Part shown: positions 9,279 through 18,211 of the stretch, in pieces
Layout of the letters: each line of letters starts with the position of its first letter
How positions within the stretch are numbered: the first letter of the stretch is position 1
Origin: an uncultured Saprospiraceae bacterium
GTDB taxonomy: Bacteria > Bacteroidota > Bacteroidia > Chitinophagales > Saprospiraceae
Reading direction: 5' to 3'
Length of the DNA: 64,000 nucleotides
Assembly (NCBI GenBank): GCA_937926205.1
Contig: CALEYL010000069.1
Location: 1-64,000, forward strand
Notes under the pieces: model-generated
Database searches by the model: none
Told to the model about the DNA's origin: nothing
The model's input: the letters and a program-made list of their open reading frames with translations, nothing else
Program-made: the position numbers and the translations under genes

Positions 9279-9443
9279 TAAGAGCTTGCTCGGGGAATTC
9301 CTCAATTGGCTGCGAGTGGCCAATTTTATTTTATACTTCGTTAAATTTTTTCATCATAGCTGCCGGCTATGCTTGCAAAATTTGCCTTGTCTAAAACAAA
9401 ATTTCCTCACCCTCGCCTAATCAGGAAATCCCGAGCAAGCTCT
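9279..9443. mobile_element. MITE-like element with terminal inverted repeats
   Basis: Left end AGAGCTTGCTCGGGG (9281-9295) is the inverse of right end CCCGAGCAAGCTCT (9430-9443); the inverted repeats continue with one indel through ATTCCT / AGGAAAT, about 22 bp. The 165-bp interior has no gene and contains nested palindromes: AATTGGC / GCCAATT (9304-9310 and 9318-9324), and CATAGC / GCTATG (9355-9371). A non-autonomous transposable element fits best. Short copies of the end occur at 333-353 and 43177-43211. No matching transposase is certain in the window. Confidence 0.6.
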
Positions 9444-9478
9444 AAACCGGATTATTTTTAATGATTAATCGTGCTTTC

Positions 9479-10711
9479 ATGAAAAACTTTTTGCTGACGG
9501 TGGTTGGTCTGACTGCCTGTGCACAATTACTATTTGCGCAATTTGCTGAGCCCGCCATTCACCAGATGCGGGTAGACCTTGTTTATCTGGCCTCTGACTA
9601 CCTGGAAGGCAGAGAAGCGGGTTCTAAAGGTGAAATGCTCGCCGCAGAATACATCGCCCGCCGCTTTGAAGAAATTGGCCTTGTACCTAAAGGCGACAAC
9701 AAAGGCTGGATACAGGTTTTTGATTTCAAATACAATCCCAATCCCCACGCAGCTACAGGCGGCGAATCCCGGCAAGGGCGCAACGTTGTGGGTTACCTCG
9801 ACAATAAAGCCAAAACAACAGTCGTCATCGGTGCGCATTTTGATCACCTTGGGAAAGGCGCTTTTGGCTCGCGTCATACCGGCGAACCGGCCATCCACAA
9901 TGGTGCAGATGACAATGCGAGTGGCGTTGCTGCACTGTTGTATTTAGCTCAACAACTTAAAAGCAGCAAAGCCAAAAAGAACAATTACCTGTTCATCGCT
10001 TTTTCTGCCGAAGAGTTGGGGCTTGTTGGCTCCAAAGCTTATGTGAACGGATCTGCTTTTAATGCTGCCGGAATCAATTACATGCTCAACATGGACATGG
10101 TTGGTCGCCTTAATGAAGAAAGCGTTATTTCTGTTAACGGAGCGGGCACTTCGCCTGTGTGGAAAGAAATCCTGCCAAAAATCACGGCAGGTAACCTGAA
10201 CGTAAAAACCACCGATTCCGGTATTGGACCTTCCGACCATACTTCTTTTTACCTCAAAGACATTCCGGCGCTGCACTTTTTCAGCGGGCAACATACCGAT
10301 TATCACAAGCCGGAGGACGATGCCGGATTGATTAATTTCGAAGGCATTAAACGCATCGGAGATTTTATGCTTGCCCTGGTGGAATCGCTTGATAAAACCG
10401 GCAAACTGGCTTTTACCAAAACGAAAGACGAACAGGAAGGCAAGCAGGCAGCCCGCTACAAAGTTTCCCTGGGTGTGATGCCCGATTACGTTTATGATGG
10501 CGAAGGCATGCGCATCGATGATGTTATTTCCGGACGGGCAGCGGAAACGGCCGGCCTGAAAAAAGGAGACGTCATCATTGCGATTGGCGAAGTGAAAGTG
10601 TCGGACATTTACGGCTATATGGAAGGCTTGAGCAAGTTCAATGCCGGAGACAAAACGACCGTTACCGTCAAACGCGGCGAAGAAGTGGTGAAGGTTGAAG
10701 TAACGTTTTAA
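9479..10711 (+). CDS. Secreted M28 family aminopeptidase with PDZ domain
   Basis: A 410-residue exported metallopeptidase with two zinc ions. The signal peptide ends near LLFAQ. Zinc and catalytic residues are visible: His in VIGAHFDHLG, bridging Asp in NGADDNASG, the Glu pair in FSAEELGLVG, Asp in LNMDMVGRL, and His in HTDYHKPEDD. The C-terminal 90 residues are a PDZ-like domain (VISGRAAETAGLKKGDVIIAIG) that could position substrates. M28 enzymes remove N-terminal residues from peptides, so a role in periplasmic or extracellular peptide use is likely. ATG 9479 is preferred over 9461 because it gives a compact signal peptide. Confidence 0.93.
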   Translation: MKNFLLTVVGLTACAQLLFAQFAEPAIHQMRVDLVYLASDYLEGREAGSKGEMLAAEYIARRFEEIGLVPKGDNKGWIQVFDFKYNPNPHAATGGESRQGRNVVGYLDNKAKTTVVIGAHFDHLGKGAFGSRHTGEPAIHNGADDNASGVAALLYLAQQLKSSKAKKNNYLFIAFSAEELGLVGSKAYVNGSAFNAAGINYMLNMDMVGRLNEESVISVNGAGTSPVWKEILPKITAGNLNVKTTDSGIGPSDHTSFYLKDIPALHFFSGQHTDYHKPEDDAGLINFEGIKRIGDFMLALVESLDKTGKLAFTKTKDEQEGKQAARYKVSLGVMPDYVYDGEGMRIDDVISGRAAETAGLKKGDVIIAIGEVKVSDIYGYMEGLSKFNAGDKTTVTVKRGEEVVKVEVTF

Positions 10712-10753
10712 CAAGTTGGCGAAAAAGAAATTTGCGTAAAGCAAATTAGAAAC

Positions 10754-10856
10754 CATGCTACTGGAAATTTTTGCACGCTCCACGTTTACTAAACTTTCAA
10801 AGTTTAGTAAACGTAATGCAGCTTCACCCTGATCATTGAAAATGTCCAGTAGTATG
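10754..10856. repeat. Nested palindromic element with perfect 33-bp core
   Basis: The core ACGTTTACTAAACTTT (10782-10797) is followed by one base and its exact complement to 10814: two 16-bp arms around a single base. An outer pair, CATGCTACTGGAAATTTT (10754-10771) against AAAATGTCCAGTAGTATG (10839-10856), matches at 16 of 18 positions. The element fills most of the gap between the M28 peptidase and the serine protease. It has no U tract and looks like a repetitive palindrome or small non-autonomous element. Confidence 0.65.
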
Positions 10857-10885
10857 CTCAGAAACAAATATAAAACCGGTTGATT

Positions 10886-12820
10886 ATGAAATCGTCGTTC
10901 CTTTTCCTGTTCGCATTCCTGCTGACCGGCGTTGTTTGCCACAGCCAGGTTAGCGAGGGCGGGCTGCCCATTGGCCTGGACCCCCGACAGCAAGGCATTT
11001 TTTTCGGAACCATGCCGGAAATTCAGCTACCCGCCTTTGATTTGCGCAAAGCAAGAAAAGAAGACGAATCCTCTCCGGGTACCCGGTTTGCCGCACCGAT
11101 AAAAACAGACATTGCACTTCGGGAACTGGAAGAAGCATGGACCCAGCTGCCAAACGGCGATCGCATCTGGCGCCTGCAAATCCGTTCTGAAAATGCCCTG
11201 GCTGTTGCCTTTTTTTACAATCAATTTTACTTGCCCCGCGGGTCGCGACTTTTTATGTACAGTCCTGACGGAACACAGGTCGCGGGTGCTTATTCCTTTC
11301 GCAACAATACCCGGTCCGGCCGCTTTTGGACAGGCCTGATTCATGGAGAAACAGCGATTGTGGAATACTATGAACCTGCTGCAGTTAAAGGGCAGGGGAA
11401 TTTTGTCATTTCCAGAGTTGATCATGCTTATGATGCGGCACGATTGTCCGGAGGCGCCAGAACCTCTGGTTTTGGTACTTCCTGGGATTGCCACCAAAAC
11501 ATCAATTGCCCGGCGGGCGACAATTGGCAGGATGAACAAAGGGGGATTTGCCGGATTATTGTCGTTGTGGAAGAAGGCATGGGGTTTTGCACCGGAAACA
11601 TACTCAACAACACAGCTAAAGATGGCAAACCCTATGTGTTGACGGCTTTCCATTGTATGGATGGTTATACGCCGCAGTACGACTTGTGGCGATTCGATTT
11701 TAGATTCCAGTCACCGGATTGCAGCAACCCTCTGTCAGCGCCGCCTTTTCAATCGCTTTTAGGCAGTACGATGGACGCCGGAAGACAGGCAAACGACTTT
11801 TTGTTGCTGGAACTGACCTCTGCCATTCCGGCATCTTATAATGTTCGGTTCAATGGCTGGAACAAATCTGCGAATACCACACCGCAGAATTCGACCATCA
11901 TCCACCATCCGGTCGGCGACATTAAAAAAATTGCTTCATCTTCCGCCCCGGCAGCCATTCACAATTTTCCGATTGACTGGAATAATAATGTGACGACGCC
12001 TGCCAGCCACCATTTCCGGGTTATTTATACTTCAGGCACTTATGAGCCCGGTTCATCCGGGGCTGGACTGTTCAACCAGCAGCACCTCATTACGGGGCAG
12101 CTCCATGGGGGAAACTCCGCTTGCACAGGCACTACAACCGGCTTCTTTGGTCGCCTGGCCCTCTCCTGGAACGGTGGCAATACAGCGCCTACGCGGCTCA
12201 AGGACTGGCTTGACCCTTCGGGCGCAATGGTCGGAGATACCTTGCACGGCATGGAGAATCCAGCCCTGGGCGGTACCGGGTCTATTGCCGGATTTGTTGG
12301 GAATGAAGCAAGCATGGCCATCGCAGGAGTGGTGGTCACCCTCAATACGCCAGATACCGTTTTAACAGATACGACAGACTCGGGTGGTTTTTATGCATTT
12401 GAGAACCTGCCCGCAGGGGAAACCTACAGTCTTGACTTGCACAAGAACACGGGTTCGCTTTCCAATGGCGTCTCCACGGCCGACATCATCCGCATTCGCA
12501 AAAACATTCTGAGCATTGAAAATCTCGATAGTCCCTATAAACTTTTTGCCGCTGATGTCAACGCTTCGGGAGACATTACCACCACAGACATCATTCACAT
12601 ATCAAGGGCAGTGCTGGCTCTGATTACCAGTTTTCCCGGCGTGGAAAACTGGCAGTTTTTCCCGGCCGATTATGTGTTTGAAAACGCGGAAAATCCATTT
12701 TTAGAAACGATTCCAAGACCCTGGGTTGTTGAAAATTTAGCAGCAGATGAAATTACCGATGTTTCTTTTATCGGCATCAAATCTGGTGATGTAAACAACA
12801 GTGCTGATACCCAGAATTAA
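10886..12820 (+). CDS. Secreted trypsin-like serine protease with dockerin-like tail
   Basis: A 644-residue exported protein (signal peptide to about VVCHSQ). The central domain is chymotrypsin-like, resembling lysyl endopeptidases: His in VLTAFHCMDG, Asp in RQANDFLLLEL, Ser in EPGSSGAGLF. After about residue 470 comes a Cna-B/carboxypeptidase-regulatory-like beta module (IAGVVVTLNTPD ... SGGFYAFENLPAG). It is followed by two dockerin-like calcium repeats, GVSTADIIRIRKNIL and DVNASGDITTTDIIHISRAV. There is no T9SS sorting tail. The mnmH start codon lies 8 nt downstream, so the genes are probably cotranscribed despite unrelated roles. Confidence 0.88.
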   Translation: MKSSFLFLFAFLLTGVVCHSQVSEGGLPIGLDPRQQGIFFGTMPEIQLPAFDLRKARKEDESSPGTRFAAPIKTDIALRELEEAWTQLPNGDRIWRLQIRSENALAVAFFYNQFYLPRGSRLFMYSPDGTQVAGAYSFRNNTRSGRFWTGLIHGETAIVEYYEPAAVKGQGNFVISRVDHAYDAARLSGGARTSGFGTSWDCHQNINCPAGDNWQDEQRGICRIIVVVEEGMGFCTGNILNNTAKDGKPYVLTAFHCMDGYTPQYDLWRFDFRFQSPDCSNPLSAPPFQSLLGSTMDAGRQANDFLLLELTSAIPASYNVRFNGWNKSANTTPQNSTIIHHPVGDIKKIASSSAPAAIHNFPIDWNNNVTTPASHHFRVIYTSGTYEPGSSGAGLFNQQHLITGQLHGGNSACTGTTTGFFGRLALSWNGGNTAPTRLKDWLDPSGAMVGDTLHGMENPALGGTGSIAGFVGNEASMAIAGVVVTLNTPDTVLTDTTDSGGFYAFENLPAGETYSLDLHKNTGSLSNGVSTADIIRIRKNILSIENLDSPYKLFAADVNASGDITTTDIIHISRAVLALITSFPGVENWQFFPADYVFENAENPFLETIPRPWVVENLAADEITDVSFIGIKSGDVNNSADTQN

Positions 12821-12828
12821 GAAAATCC

Positions 12829-13872
12829 ATGACAACGCCACTTGCCCCCGAATCGCTTTTTGAAATTTCCGCTGACCGGGTGCTTCTGGACGTAAGAACA
12901 CCCGCTGAATTTGCTCATGGCCACATCCCCGGAGCGGTAAACCTGCCATTGTTCAGCGATGAAGAACGCGTTGAAGTCGGTACACTCTACAAACAGGCAG
13001 GTCCTTCCAATGCCCTGTTGAAAGGCCTGGATTTCGTTGGCAGTAAAATGAGCGGTTTTATCCGGCAGGCCAACAAGCTTGCACCAGGTCGCAAAGTAGC
13101 CGTTCATTGCTGGCGTGGCGGAAAGCGAAGTGGCAGCATGGCCTGGTTACTCGATTTTGCCGATTTTGACGTGCAGGTACTGCAAGGGGGCTATAAAGCT
13201 TACCGCCAATACATCTTAAAATCATTTTTTGAGCGTCGTTTTGAAATCCTTATTGTAGGAGGACATACGGGATCCGGAAAAACAGAGGTGTTGTATGAAT
13301 TGCAGCGCCGGGGCGAATACATGCTCGATCTTGAAAAACTGGCACACCACAAAGGGTCGTCCTTTGGCGCTTTGGGGGAAACGCCGCAACCAACGGTGGA
13401 GCAATTTGAAAACGACCTTTTTGAAGCCATACGCCGCATACCTGAAGGCGCCCGGGTATGGATTGAAGATGAAAGCCAGGCCATTGGCCGGGTGTATATT
13501 CCGCCTGGTTTTTGGGAGCAAATGAGCACGGCGCGCATGATTCGTATGGACATGCCCCTTGAAATACGGGTGAAAAAGCTGGTGGCTACTTACGCTGATT
13601 TTCCCCGAAGTGCATTGGCCGAATCTTTTGAGCGCATCCGAAAACGATTGGGCGGGCAGCATCTTAAAGCGGCGCTTGAAGCATTGGATCGGAATGATTC
13701 TGATACCGCCGCTGAAATTGCACTCCGCTATTACGATAAAGCCTATGCCAACACACAGTCGCGGCGCGCAGCGGAATTGATTACTCCTGTTGAGATTCCT
13801 TTTGATGATGCCTCTAAGGCTGCAGAATTGTTGATTGAGACTGCAACAAAACAACAAACCCATGCAAACTAA
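12829..13872 (+). CDS. mnmH: tRNA 2-selenouridine synthase (rhodanese + P-loop)
   Basis: A 347-residue cytosolic enzyme that modifies the wobble 2-thiouridine of certain tRNAs, first geranylating it and then exchanging to selenium with selenophosphate. The N-terminal rhodanese domain carries LLDVRTPAEFAHGHIPGA and the catalytic cysteine loop HCWRGGKRSG (about residue 95). The C-terminal half has the Walker A motif GGHTGSGKT. Length and domain order match SelU/MnmH. No selD or selA is in the window, so use of selenium cannot be judged. The gene is tightly packed: 8 nt after the protease, and its last 11 nt overlap pyrC. Confidence 0.93.
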   Translation: MTTPLAPESLFEISADRVLLDVRTPAEFAHGHIPGAVNLPLFSDEERVEVGTLYKQAGPSNALLKGLDFVGSKMSGFIRQANKLAPGRKVAVHCWRGGKRSGSMAWLLDFADFDVQVLQGGYKAYRQYILKSFFERRFEILIVGGHTGSGKTEVLYELQRRGEYMLDLEKLAHHKGSSFGALGETPQPTVEQFENDLFEAIRRIPEGARVWIEDESQAIGRVYIPPGFWEQMSTARMIRMDMPLEIRVKKLVATYADFPRSALAESFERIRKRLGGQHLKAALEALDRNDSDTAAEIALRYYDKAYANTQSRRAAELITPVEIPFDDASKAAELLIETATKQQTHAN

Positions 13873-15205
13873 ACCGTCCATCCTCATCCGAAACGCCCGA
13901 ATCATTAACCGGGGGCGCATTTCAGAAGGTGATGTTTTTATCCGCGATGGCTTTATAGAAAAAATAGCCGGTAGCATGGATCAAACGGCGAATGTCGAAT
14001 TAGATGCTGCCGGGAATTACCTGCTGCCCGGCATCATCGATGACCAGGTGCATTTCAGGGAGCCCGGGCTGACCCACAAGGCTGATATCGGCTCCGAGTC
14101 AAGGGCTGGTGTCGCAGGCGGAGTGACGAGTTTTATGGAAATGCCGAATACGAAACCGCCGGCCCTCACGCAAGCCCTGTTGGAAGATAAATACCGCATT
14201 GCAGCACAAAGCTCGCCTGCCAACTACTCCTTTTACATGGGCGTCTCCAATGACAACCTGGATGAAGTACTGAAAACAGACCCCCGTACGGTTTGTGGAC
14301 TCAAGGCTTTTATGGGCTCGAGCACGGGCAATATGCTGGTGGATGACCCTGATACGCTGGAAAAGCTTTTTGCCAATGCTCCCATGCTCATTGCGACGCA
14401 TTGTGAAGACGAGGCTACCGTGAGGGCCAATGAGGCCAGTTACCGGGAACGGTATGGCGAAGCAATTCCTTTCAAATACCATCCATTGATCCGCAGCACA
14501 GAAGCTTGTCTGAAGTCATCTTCTTTTGCGGTGTCACTTGCCAAAAAGTACAATACCCGCCTGCATGTCCTGCACATTTCTACCCGCGACGAGCTGGCAC
14601 TTTTCAGCAATCAATTGCCTTTGGAGCAAAAGCGCATTACTTCAGAGCTTTGTGTCCATCACCTGTTTTTCAACAGTTTGCGCTACGCCGATCTCGGTGC
14701 GCAAATCAAATGCAACCCGGCCATCAAAGACGCGTTGCATCAGGATGCCCTTTTGCCGGCTCTGCTTGATGACCGTCTGGATGTTGTGGCCACTGACCAT
14801 GCGCCGCACACCTGGGAAGAGAAACAAAATACTTATTTTAAGGCGCCTTCCGGGCTTCCGTTGCTTCAGCATTCGTTAAACATCATGCTGGGCTATTACC
14901 ATCAGAAAAGGATTACTTTGGAAAAGATAGTGGAGAAAATGTGCCACGCTCCGGCGGTCTGTTTCCAGATAGATCGCAGGGGCTATGTGGAAGAAGGCTA
15001 TTGGGCTGATTTATGCATACTTGATTTAGAGAAAGAATGGACGGTTTCCAAATCCAATCTTCTCTACAAATGCGGCTGGTCACCCCTGGAAGGGCAACGC
15101 TTCAAAGGCCAGGTTTTGAGTACCATTGTGAGCGGGCAATTGGCTTACCATGAGGGTCGGGTAAACGAGCAGGTCAGGGGAGAGCGGATGATGTTTAATC
15201 GGTAG
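13862..15205 (+). CDS. pyrC: Dihydroorotase
   Basis: A 447-residue cytosolic amidohydrolase that cyclises carbamoyl aspartate to dihydroorotate in pyrimidine synthesis. The barrel motif reads DDQVHFREPGLTHK, so the usual HxH begins with Gln instead of His; to my knowledge this is common in Bacteroidota members of this class. Other metal and catalytic residues are seen in ATHCEDE, LHVLHISTRDE and the Asp of VVATDHAPHTWEEK. Substrate-binding NTKPP lies in FMEMPNTKPP. ATG 13862 sits within the last codons of mnmH (11-nt overlap), indicating translational coupling. The in-frame start at 13835 is deeper inside mnmH and less likely. Confidence 0.94.
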   Translation: MQTKPSILIRNARIINRGRISEGDVFIRDGFIEKIAGSMDQTANVELDAAGNYLLPGIIDDQVHFREPGLTHKADIGSESRAGVAGGVTSFMEMPNTKPPALTQALLEDKYRIAAQSSPANYSFYMGVSNDNLDEVLKTDPRTVCGLKAFMGSSTGNMLVDDPDTLEKLFANAPMLIATHCEDEATVRANEASYRERYGEAIPFKYHPLIRSTEACLKSSSFAVSLAKKYNTRLHVLHISTRDELALFSNQLPLEQKRITSELCVHHLFFNSLRYADLGAQIKCNPAIKDALHQDALLPALLDDRLDVVATDHAPHTWEEKQNTYFKAPSGLPLLQHSLNIMLGYYHQKRITLEKIVEKMCHAPAVCFQIDRRGYVEEGYWADLCILDLEKEWTVSKSNLLYKCGWSPLEGQRFKGQVLSTIVSGQLAYHEGRVNEQVRGERMMFNR

Positions 15206-15252
15206 GAGGGGTTGGAGCAATGGGCAAATGGCAAGTAGGCAAATGGGCAAGA

Positions 15253-15624
15253 CTACCCATCAAGGCCGGGGAAGAAAGCATCCTGAAAATGTTCGAAAAG
15301 AAAAGCGCCACCCGGGTTGACCAGCACGGATACCACGTCAAAACGGATTTCCCAGTCGTGGCCCGTTTTCTCCATATAAGCCGATGCCGCTTCGGCCATA
15401 AAGCGTTGTTTCCGGCTGTCTACGAAGGCTTCCGGTTTGCCGAATGCTTCGCTGCTGCGCGTTTTTACTTCCACAAAAACAAGCACTTTTCCGTCTTTTG
15501 CGATGAGGTCAATTTCTGCACGCCGGTAACGCCAATTGGCTTCCAGGACGATATACCCTTTGTTTTCCAGAAACCTTAGGGCAGCGCTCTCGCCTGCCTT
15601 TCCTGTCTCATTGTGTCGAGCCAT
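15253..15624 (-). CDS. yraN: YraN family (UPF0102) nuclease-like protein
   Basis: A 123-residue cytosolic protein with a PD-(D/E)xK nuclease-like fold. Conserved features are GESAALRFLENKGY at the N-terminus, and AEIDLIAKDGKVLVFVEVKTR with the acidic D..E-V-K core. Its function is not established in the literature I know; a role in DNA metabolism is assumed. The start codon overlaps the stop of the upstream gene in a TAATG arrangement at 15622-15626, so it is translationally coupled and closes the bamD operon. Confidence 0.9.
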   Translation of the reverse strand: MARHNETGKAGESAALRFLENKGYIVLEANWRYRRAEIDLIAKDGKVLVFVEVKTRSSEAFGKPEAFVDSRKQRFMAEAASAYMEKTGHDWEIRFDVVSVLVNPGGAFLFEHFQDAFFPGLDG

Positions 15625-17222
15625 TATTGAAATTGTAAAGTCGCAAACCTGAATCTTCGCCCGCTTTCGCCATATACCGCCATTTTCCGACTGCCGATTT
15701 GCCGGCAGGCTTTGGGGCGGGTAATGATGTCTGCATCCCGGTTAGAGTAGAGCGGCCAGGTCCTCATGCTGCCGTCTTTACTGATTTCAGCAAGGGCGAT
15801 CACCGATTGTTTTCCGTTAAAACGCTGGACGGTACGCGGGCGGTCTTCAGCAGGTGCAAGGTTGCGGGCATTGTCGTTGTAAATAAAATAGAAACGATCC
15901 CGGACGACAGTCATGGCATAGGAGGAAAAATACCCGTCGTCGTTTACCGTTTCCTGGCGCTTGGGAATGCGTGCGGTCCATTCGATTTCTCCGTCCGGGC
16001 GAATGTTGACTACAATGATATCGTAGTAGTTGTAGTAATAATCGTAGCGCAGCGTTCCGTCCCAAAAGCGGTAGATGTATTCCTGAACATAATATTGCTC
16101 TGCAACGAGTACCGCGCCGCCGTCGCTGCGTAGAATCAATTCATCGAGTTTTACCTGATAAAGCTCAGGCTCCCGCCGGGAATTTCCCGACTCACTTGCC
16201 CGACGAGCGCGTTCTTTGGCACCTTCTGACAAATGTTCCGTGAGGAAGTCAAAGTCGAAGGGCTTGAAGTTTTGCTCATATATTTTGTAACCGTGAGGGT
16301 CTATTCGGAAAAAGCACGCGCCTTTAATGCTGTAAGTGCTTTTATTGGAATAGAACCCGGCGCAGATCAAATGACCATTGTCCGCAATCCTAAAGGTCAT
16401 ATCGGTCAAAAAATAATTGTTGTTGTCAACTTCGTACGTTTTGACATCGCCGCCATCCTGTGTATAGGCCAGAATGACATATTGATAATCCGGCGTACCC
16501 CGTCTCCGAAAGCCTGCGCCGTCTTTATAACGCACACCCAGTAAATATACATTTCCCTGATTGTCAACGCGGTATTCTTCCACAGAAAAAAGGTTGTCGG
16601 CATAAGGAAGCACAATTTCGCGCTGCCACAACAGTTGAAGACTATCATTGAAAACCTGAAGGGAAAAACGCTCGGGTTCTTTGCGCTGGTAGGGGAGTTG
16701 CGCATAAATCAAAACCTTGGAGCTATCGCGGGAGGGCTCGATGCTGAATGCGCCTTTGCGCTCCTTGTTGATGGCATCCACTTCAGAAATTTTGACCAGT
16801 TTTTTGGACGGGATGAGCCGCTCATTCAGCGTTTGGTAAAAAAGGTAGTTTTTCTTTTTAGCCTGATTGGCAAAACTGGTAAAAAAGTACAATTGCCCTT
16901 TCAGTAATATAACCCGTTCAAAATCCCGGATTTTACCCTCGTATTTAAGGTCAAGCTCCTGAGAGCGCTTCATTTTCAGACTCTTATCGTGCCATTCCAC
17001 AAAGGCTGCCGCTTTTGTGAATCCAGTGCCGTAGCGACGCCTGAGGGTGTAAATGCCGCCATTATACGTGGCAATCACGCCTTCCATGACTGTATTCCCG
17101 GGGCTGGTGGTTTCTTCGTTCCACGTAATGGTGGCCGGAAGGGCATCCTGTTGCGCTTCCAGCAATTGGCTGTTTGTAAATAAGCAAACAAAAAGAAAAG
17201 CAAGGTTTCTAAGCTGTTTCAT
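15624..17222 (-). CDS. Hypothetical secreted beta-rich protein
   Basis: A 532-residue protein that I do not recognise. The signal peptide (MKQLRNLAFLFVCLF to about LEAQ) indicates export. The rest is rich in aromatic residues and beta-strand patterns that recur about every 45-60 residues (for example ILAYTQDGGDVKTYEV and YYNYYDIIVVNIRPDGEI), suggesting a beta-propeller or similar repeat fold. Tyr-rich patches such as RYDYYYNYYD are striking. ATG 17222 starts the signal peptide; the frame extends back to 17306 without one. Position between porD and yraN hints at an envelope role, but that is only context. Confidence 0.65.
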   Translation of the reverse strand: MKQLRNLAFLFVCLFTNSQLLEAQQDALPATITWNEETTSPGNTVMEGVIATYNGGIYTLRRRYGTGFTKAAAFVEWHDKSLKMKRSQELDLKYEGKIRDFERVILLKGQLYFFTSFANQAKKKNYLFYQTLNERLIPSKKLVKISEVDAINKERKGAFSIEPSRDSSKVLIYAQLPYQRKEPERFSLQVFNDSLQLLWQREIVLPYADNLFSVEEYRVDNQGNVYLLGVRYKDGAGFRRRGTPDYQYVILAYTQDGGDVKTYEVDNNNYFLTDMTFRIADNGHLICAGFYSNKSTYSIKGACFFRIDPHGYKIYEQNFKPFDFDFLTEHLSEGAKERARRASESGNSRREPELYQVKLDELILRSDGGAVLVAEQYYVQEYIYRFWDGTLRYDYYYNYYDIIVVNIRPDGEIEWTARIPKRQETVNDDGYFSSYAMTVVRDRFYFIYNDNARNLAPAEDRPRTVQRFNGKQSVIALAEISKDGSMRTWPLYSNRDADIITRPKACRQIGSRKMAVYGESGRRFRFATLQFQ

Positions 17223-17265
17223 GTTAATAGCGTCTGAAAGGCAATACCGGAAAAACGAAATAAAA

Positions 17266-18165
17266 TTATGATTTGATGCTCCGGTATTTGGATGCATTGG
17301 TCGCATCGACTTTTGTCATAATCTGCACGACTCGATCCTGTTCCTGGCGTGTGCCCCGTTTGAAGATTTCCACAATCTCATCCGATTTGGCATTGCTGAA
17401 CGTTTGTACGATCATGGCATTCGGATAGGACTGGTTAACTTTGTCTACTTCCTCTAAAGCCTGGAGGATAATGGCACGACCGGTATTGACATCGTTTGCC
17501 ATGACGTCGAGCCCCTGACGGTGGTATTCATACAAAGCCTGACGAAGCGGGCGAACCCGGGGCGAAAGCAGGTTTTCGATCAGCCAGTAGCGGTTGCGGT
17601 TGCCTTCCGTTGAACGCCAGCCAGCTGCGGAAGAAGCAACGTTCTGCGGCACCGTATTCATGATTTCCTGTGCGGTCTGGTAGTGGTCATCGCCACCGAA
17701 AAGCGAAAAGGAGTCGTAATCCATACCCAAAATGACGTACACGTAAAAAGCCAGTACAGACGACAGGTTATCGTTGAAAACGTTCCTGCTGTAAATAAGT
17801 GGTTGAAATTGCTCGTAGGAAAAGGTGATTTCCTTATCTAAGTGGTTGAACATCCTTGTTTCATAAGAGGAACCAAAAACCGGACGAGAAGCCTGCACAG
17901 CCAGGTCAGCTTTAAAACTGGTAGGAGAAAGTTCCTCCTGGATGGTCATAACCAGGTTGCAATTGATGCGCTCCTGACTTTCAAATACATCATTGGTCCA
18001 CTTCTGGTTGTTCAGAAACTCCGTGATGGTTGATTCTAAAGTAGCAAAGACCTTAGGATCAACGGTTTGAAGTTTGAGTGTGTTGATTTTTACAGAAAAG
18101 GTCAGTTCCTGAGCCTGCAGGCTCATTGTTGTAATTGCGAAAAACAGGAACAGTATTTTTTTCAT
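17266..18165 (-). CDS. porD: PorD-like T9SS accessory lipoprotein family (DUF4835)
   Basis: A 299-residue exported protein of the DUF4835 family, which includes PorD of the type IX secretion system. The signal peptide ends near MSLQAQELTF. Typical family features are the FNVKxNxxQ-like start (ELTFSVKINTLKLQ), FLNNQKWTNDVF, NCNLVMTIQ, and a central conserved QTAQEIMNTVP...AAGWRS block. It should act in the periplasm or at the outer membrane. The neighbours bamD, rpoZ and coaBC are the usual ones in Bacteroidota. ATG 18165 begins the signal peptide. Cys at the signal end is absent, so lipidation is uncertain. Confidence 0.88.
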   Translation of the reverse strand: MKKILFLFFAITTMSLQAQELTFSVKINTLKLQTVDPKVFATLESTITEFLNNQKWTNDVFESQERINCNLVMTIQEELSPTSFKADLAVQASRPVFGSSYETRMFNHLDKEITFSYEQFQPLIYSRNVFNDNLSSVLAFYVYVILGMDYDSFSLFGGDDHYQTAQEIMNTVPQNVASSAAGWRSTEGNRNRYWLIENLLSPRVRPLRQALYEYHRQGLDVMANDVNTGRAIILQALEEVDKVNQSYPNAMIVQTFSNAKSDEIVEIFKRGTRQEQDRVVQIMTKVDATNASKYRSIKS

Positions 18166-18211
18166 GGCATGTTTGCTTTTGTAAGGCTTGTGCAAGCGTA
18201 TAAACAAAATT

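Noticed and set aside
9944..10993. 349-residue minus-strand frame
   Set aside because: It lies antisense to the M28 peptidase, whose catalytic motifs are unmistakable; the frame is a shadow of codon bias.
13222..13977. 251-residue minus-strand frame
   Set aside because: Antisense to mnmH and pyrC; no family resemblance.
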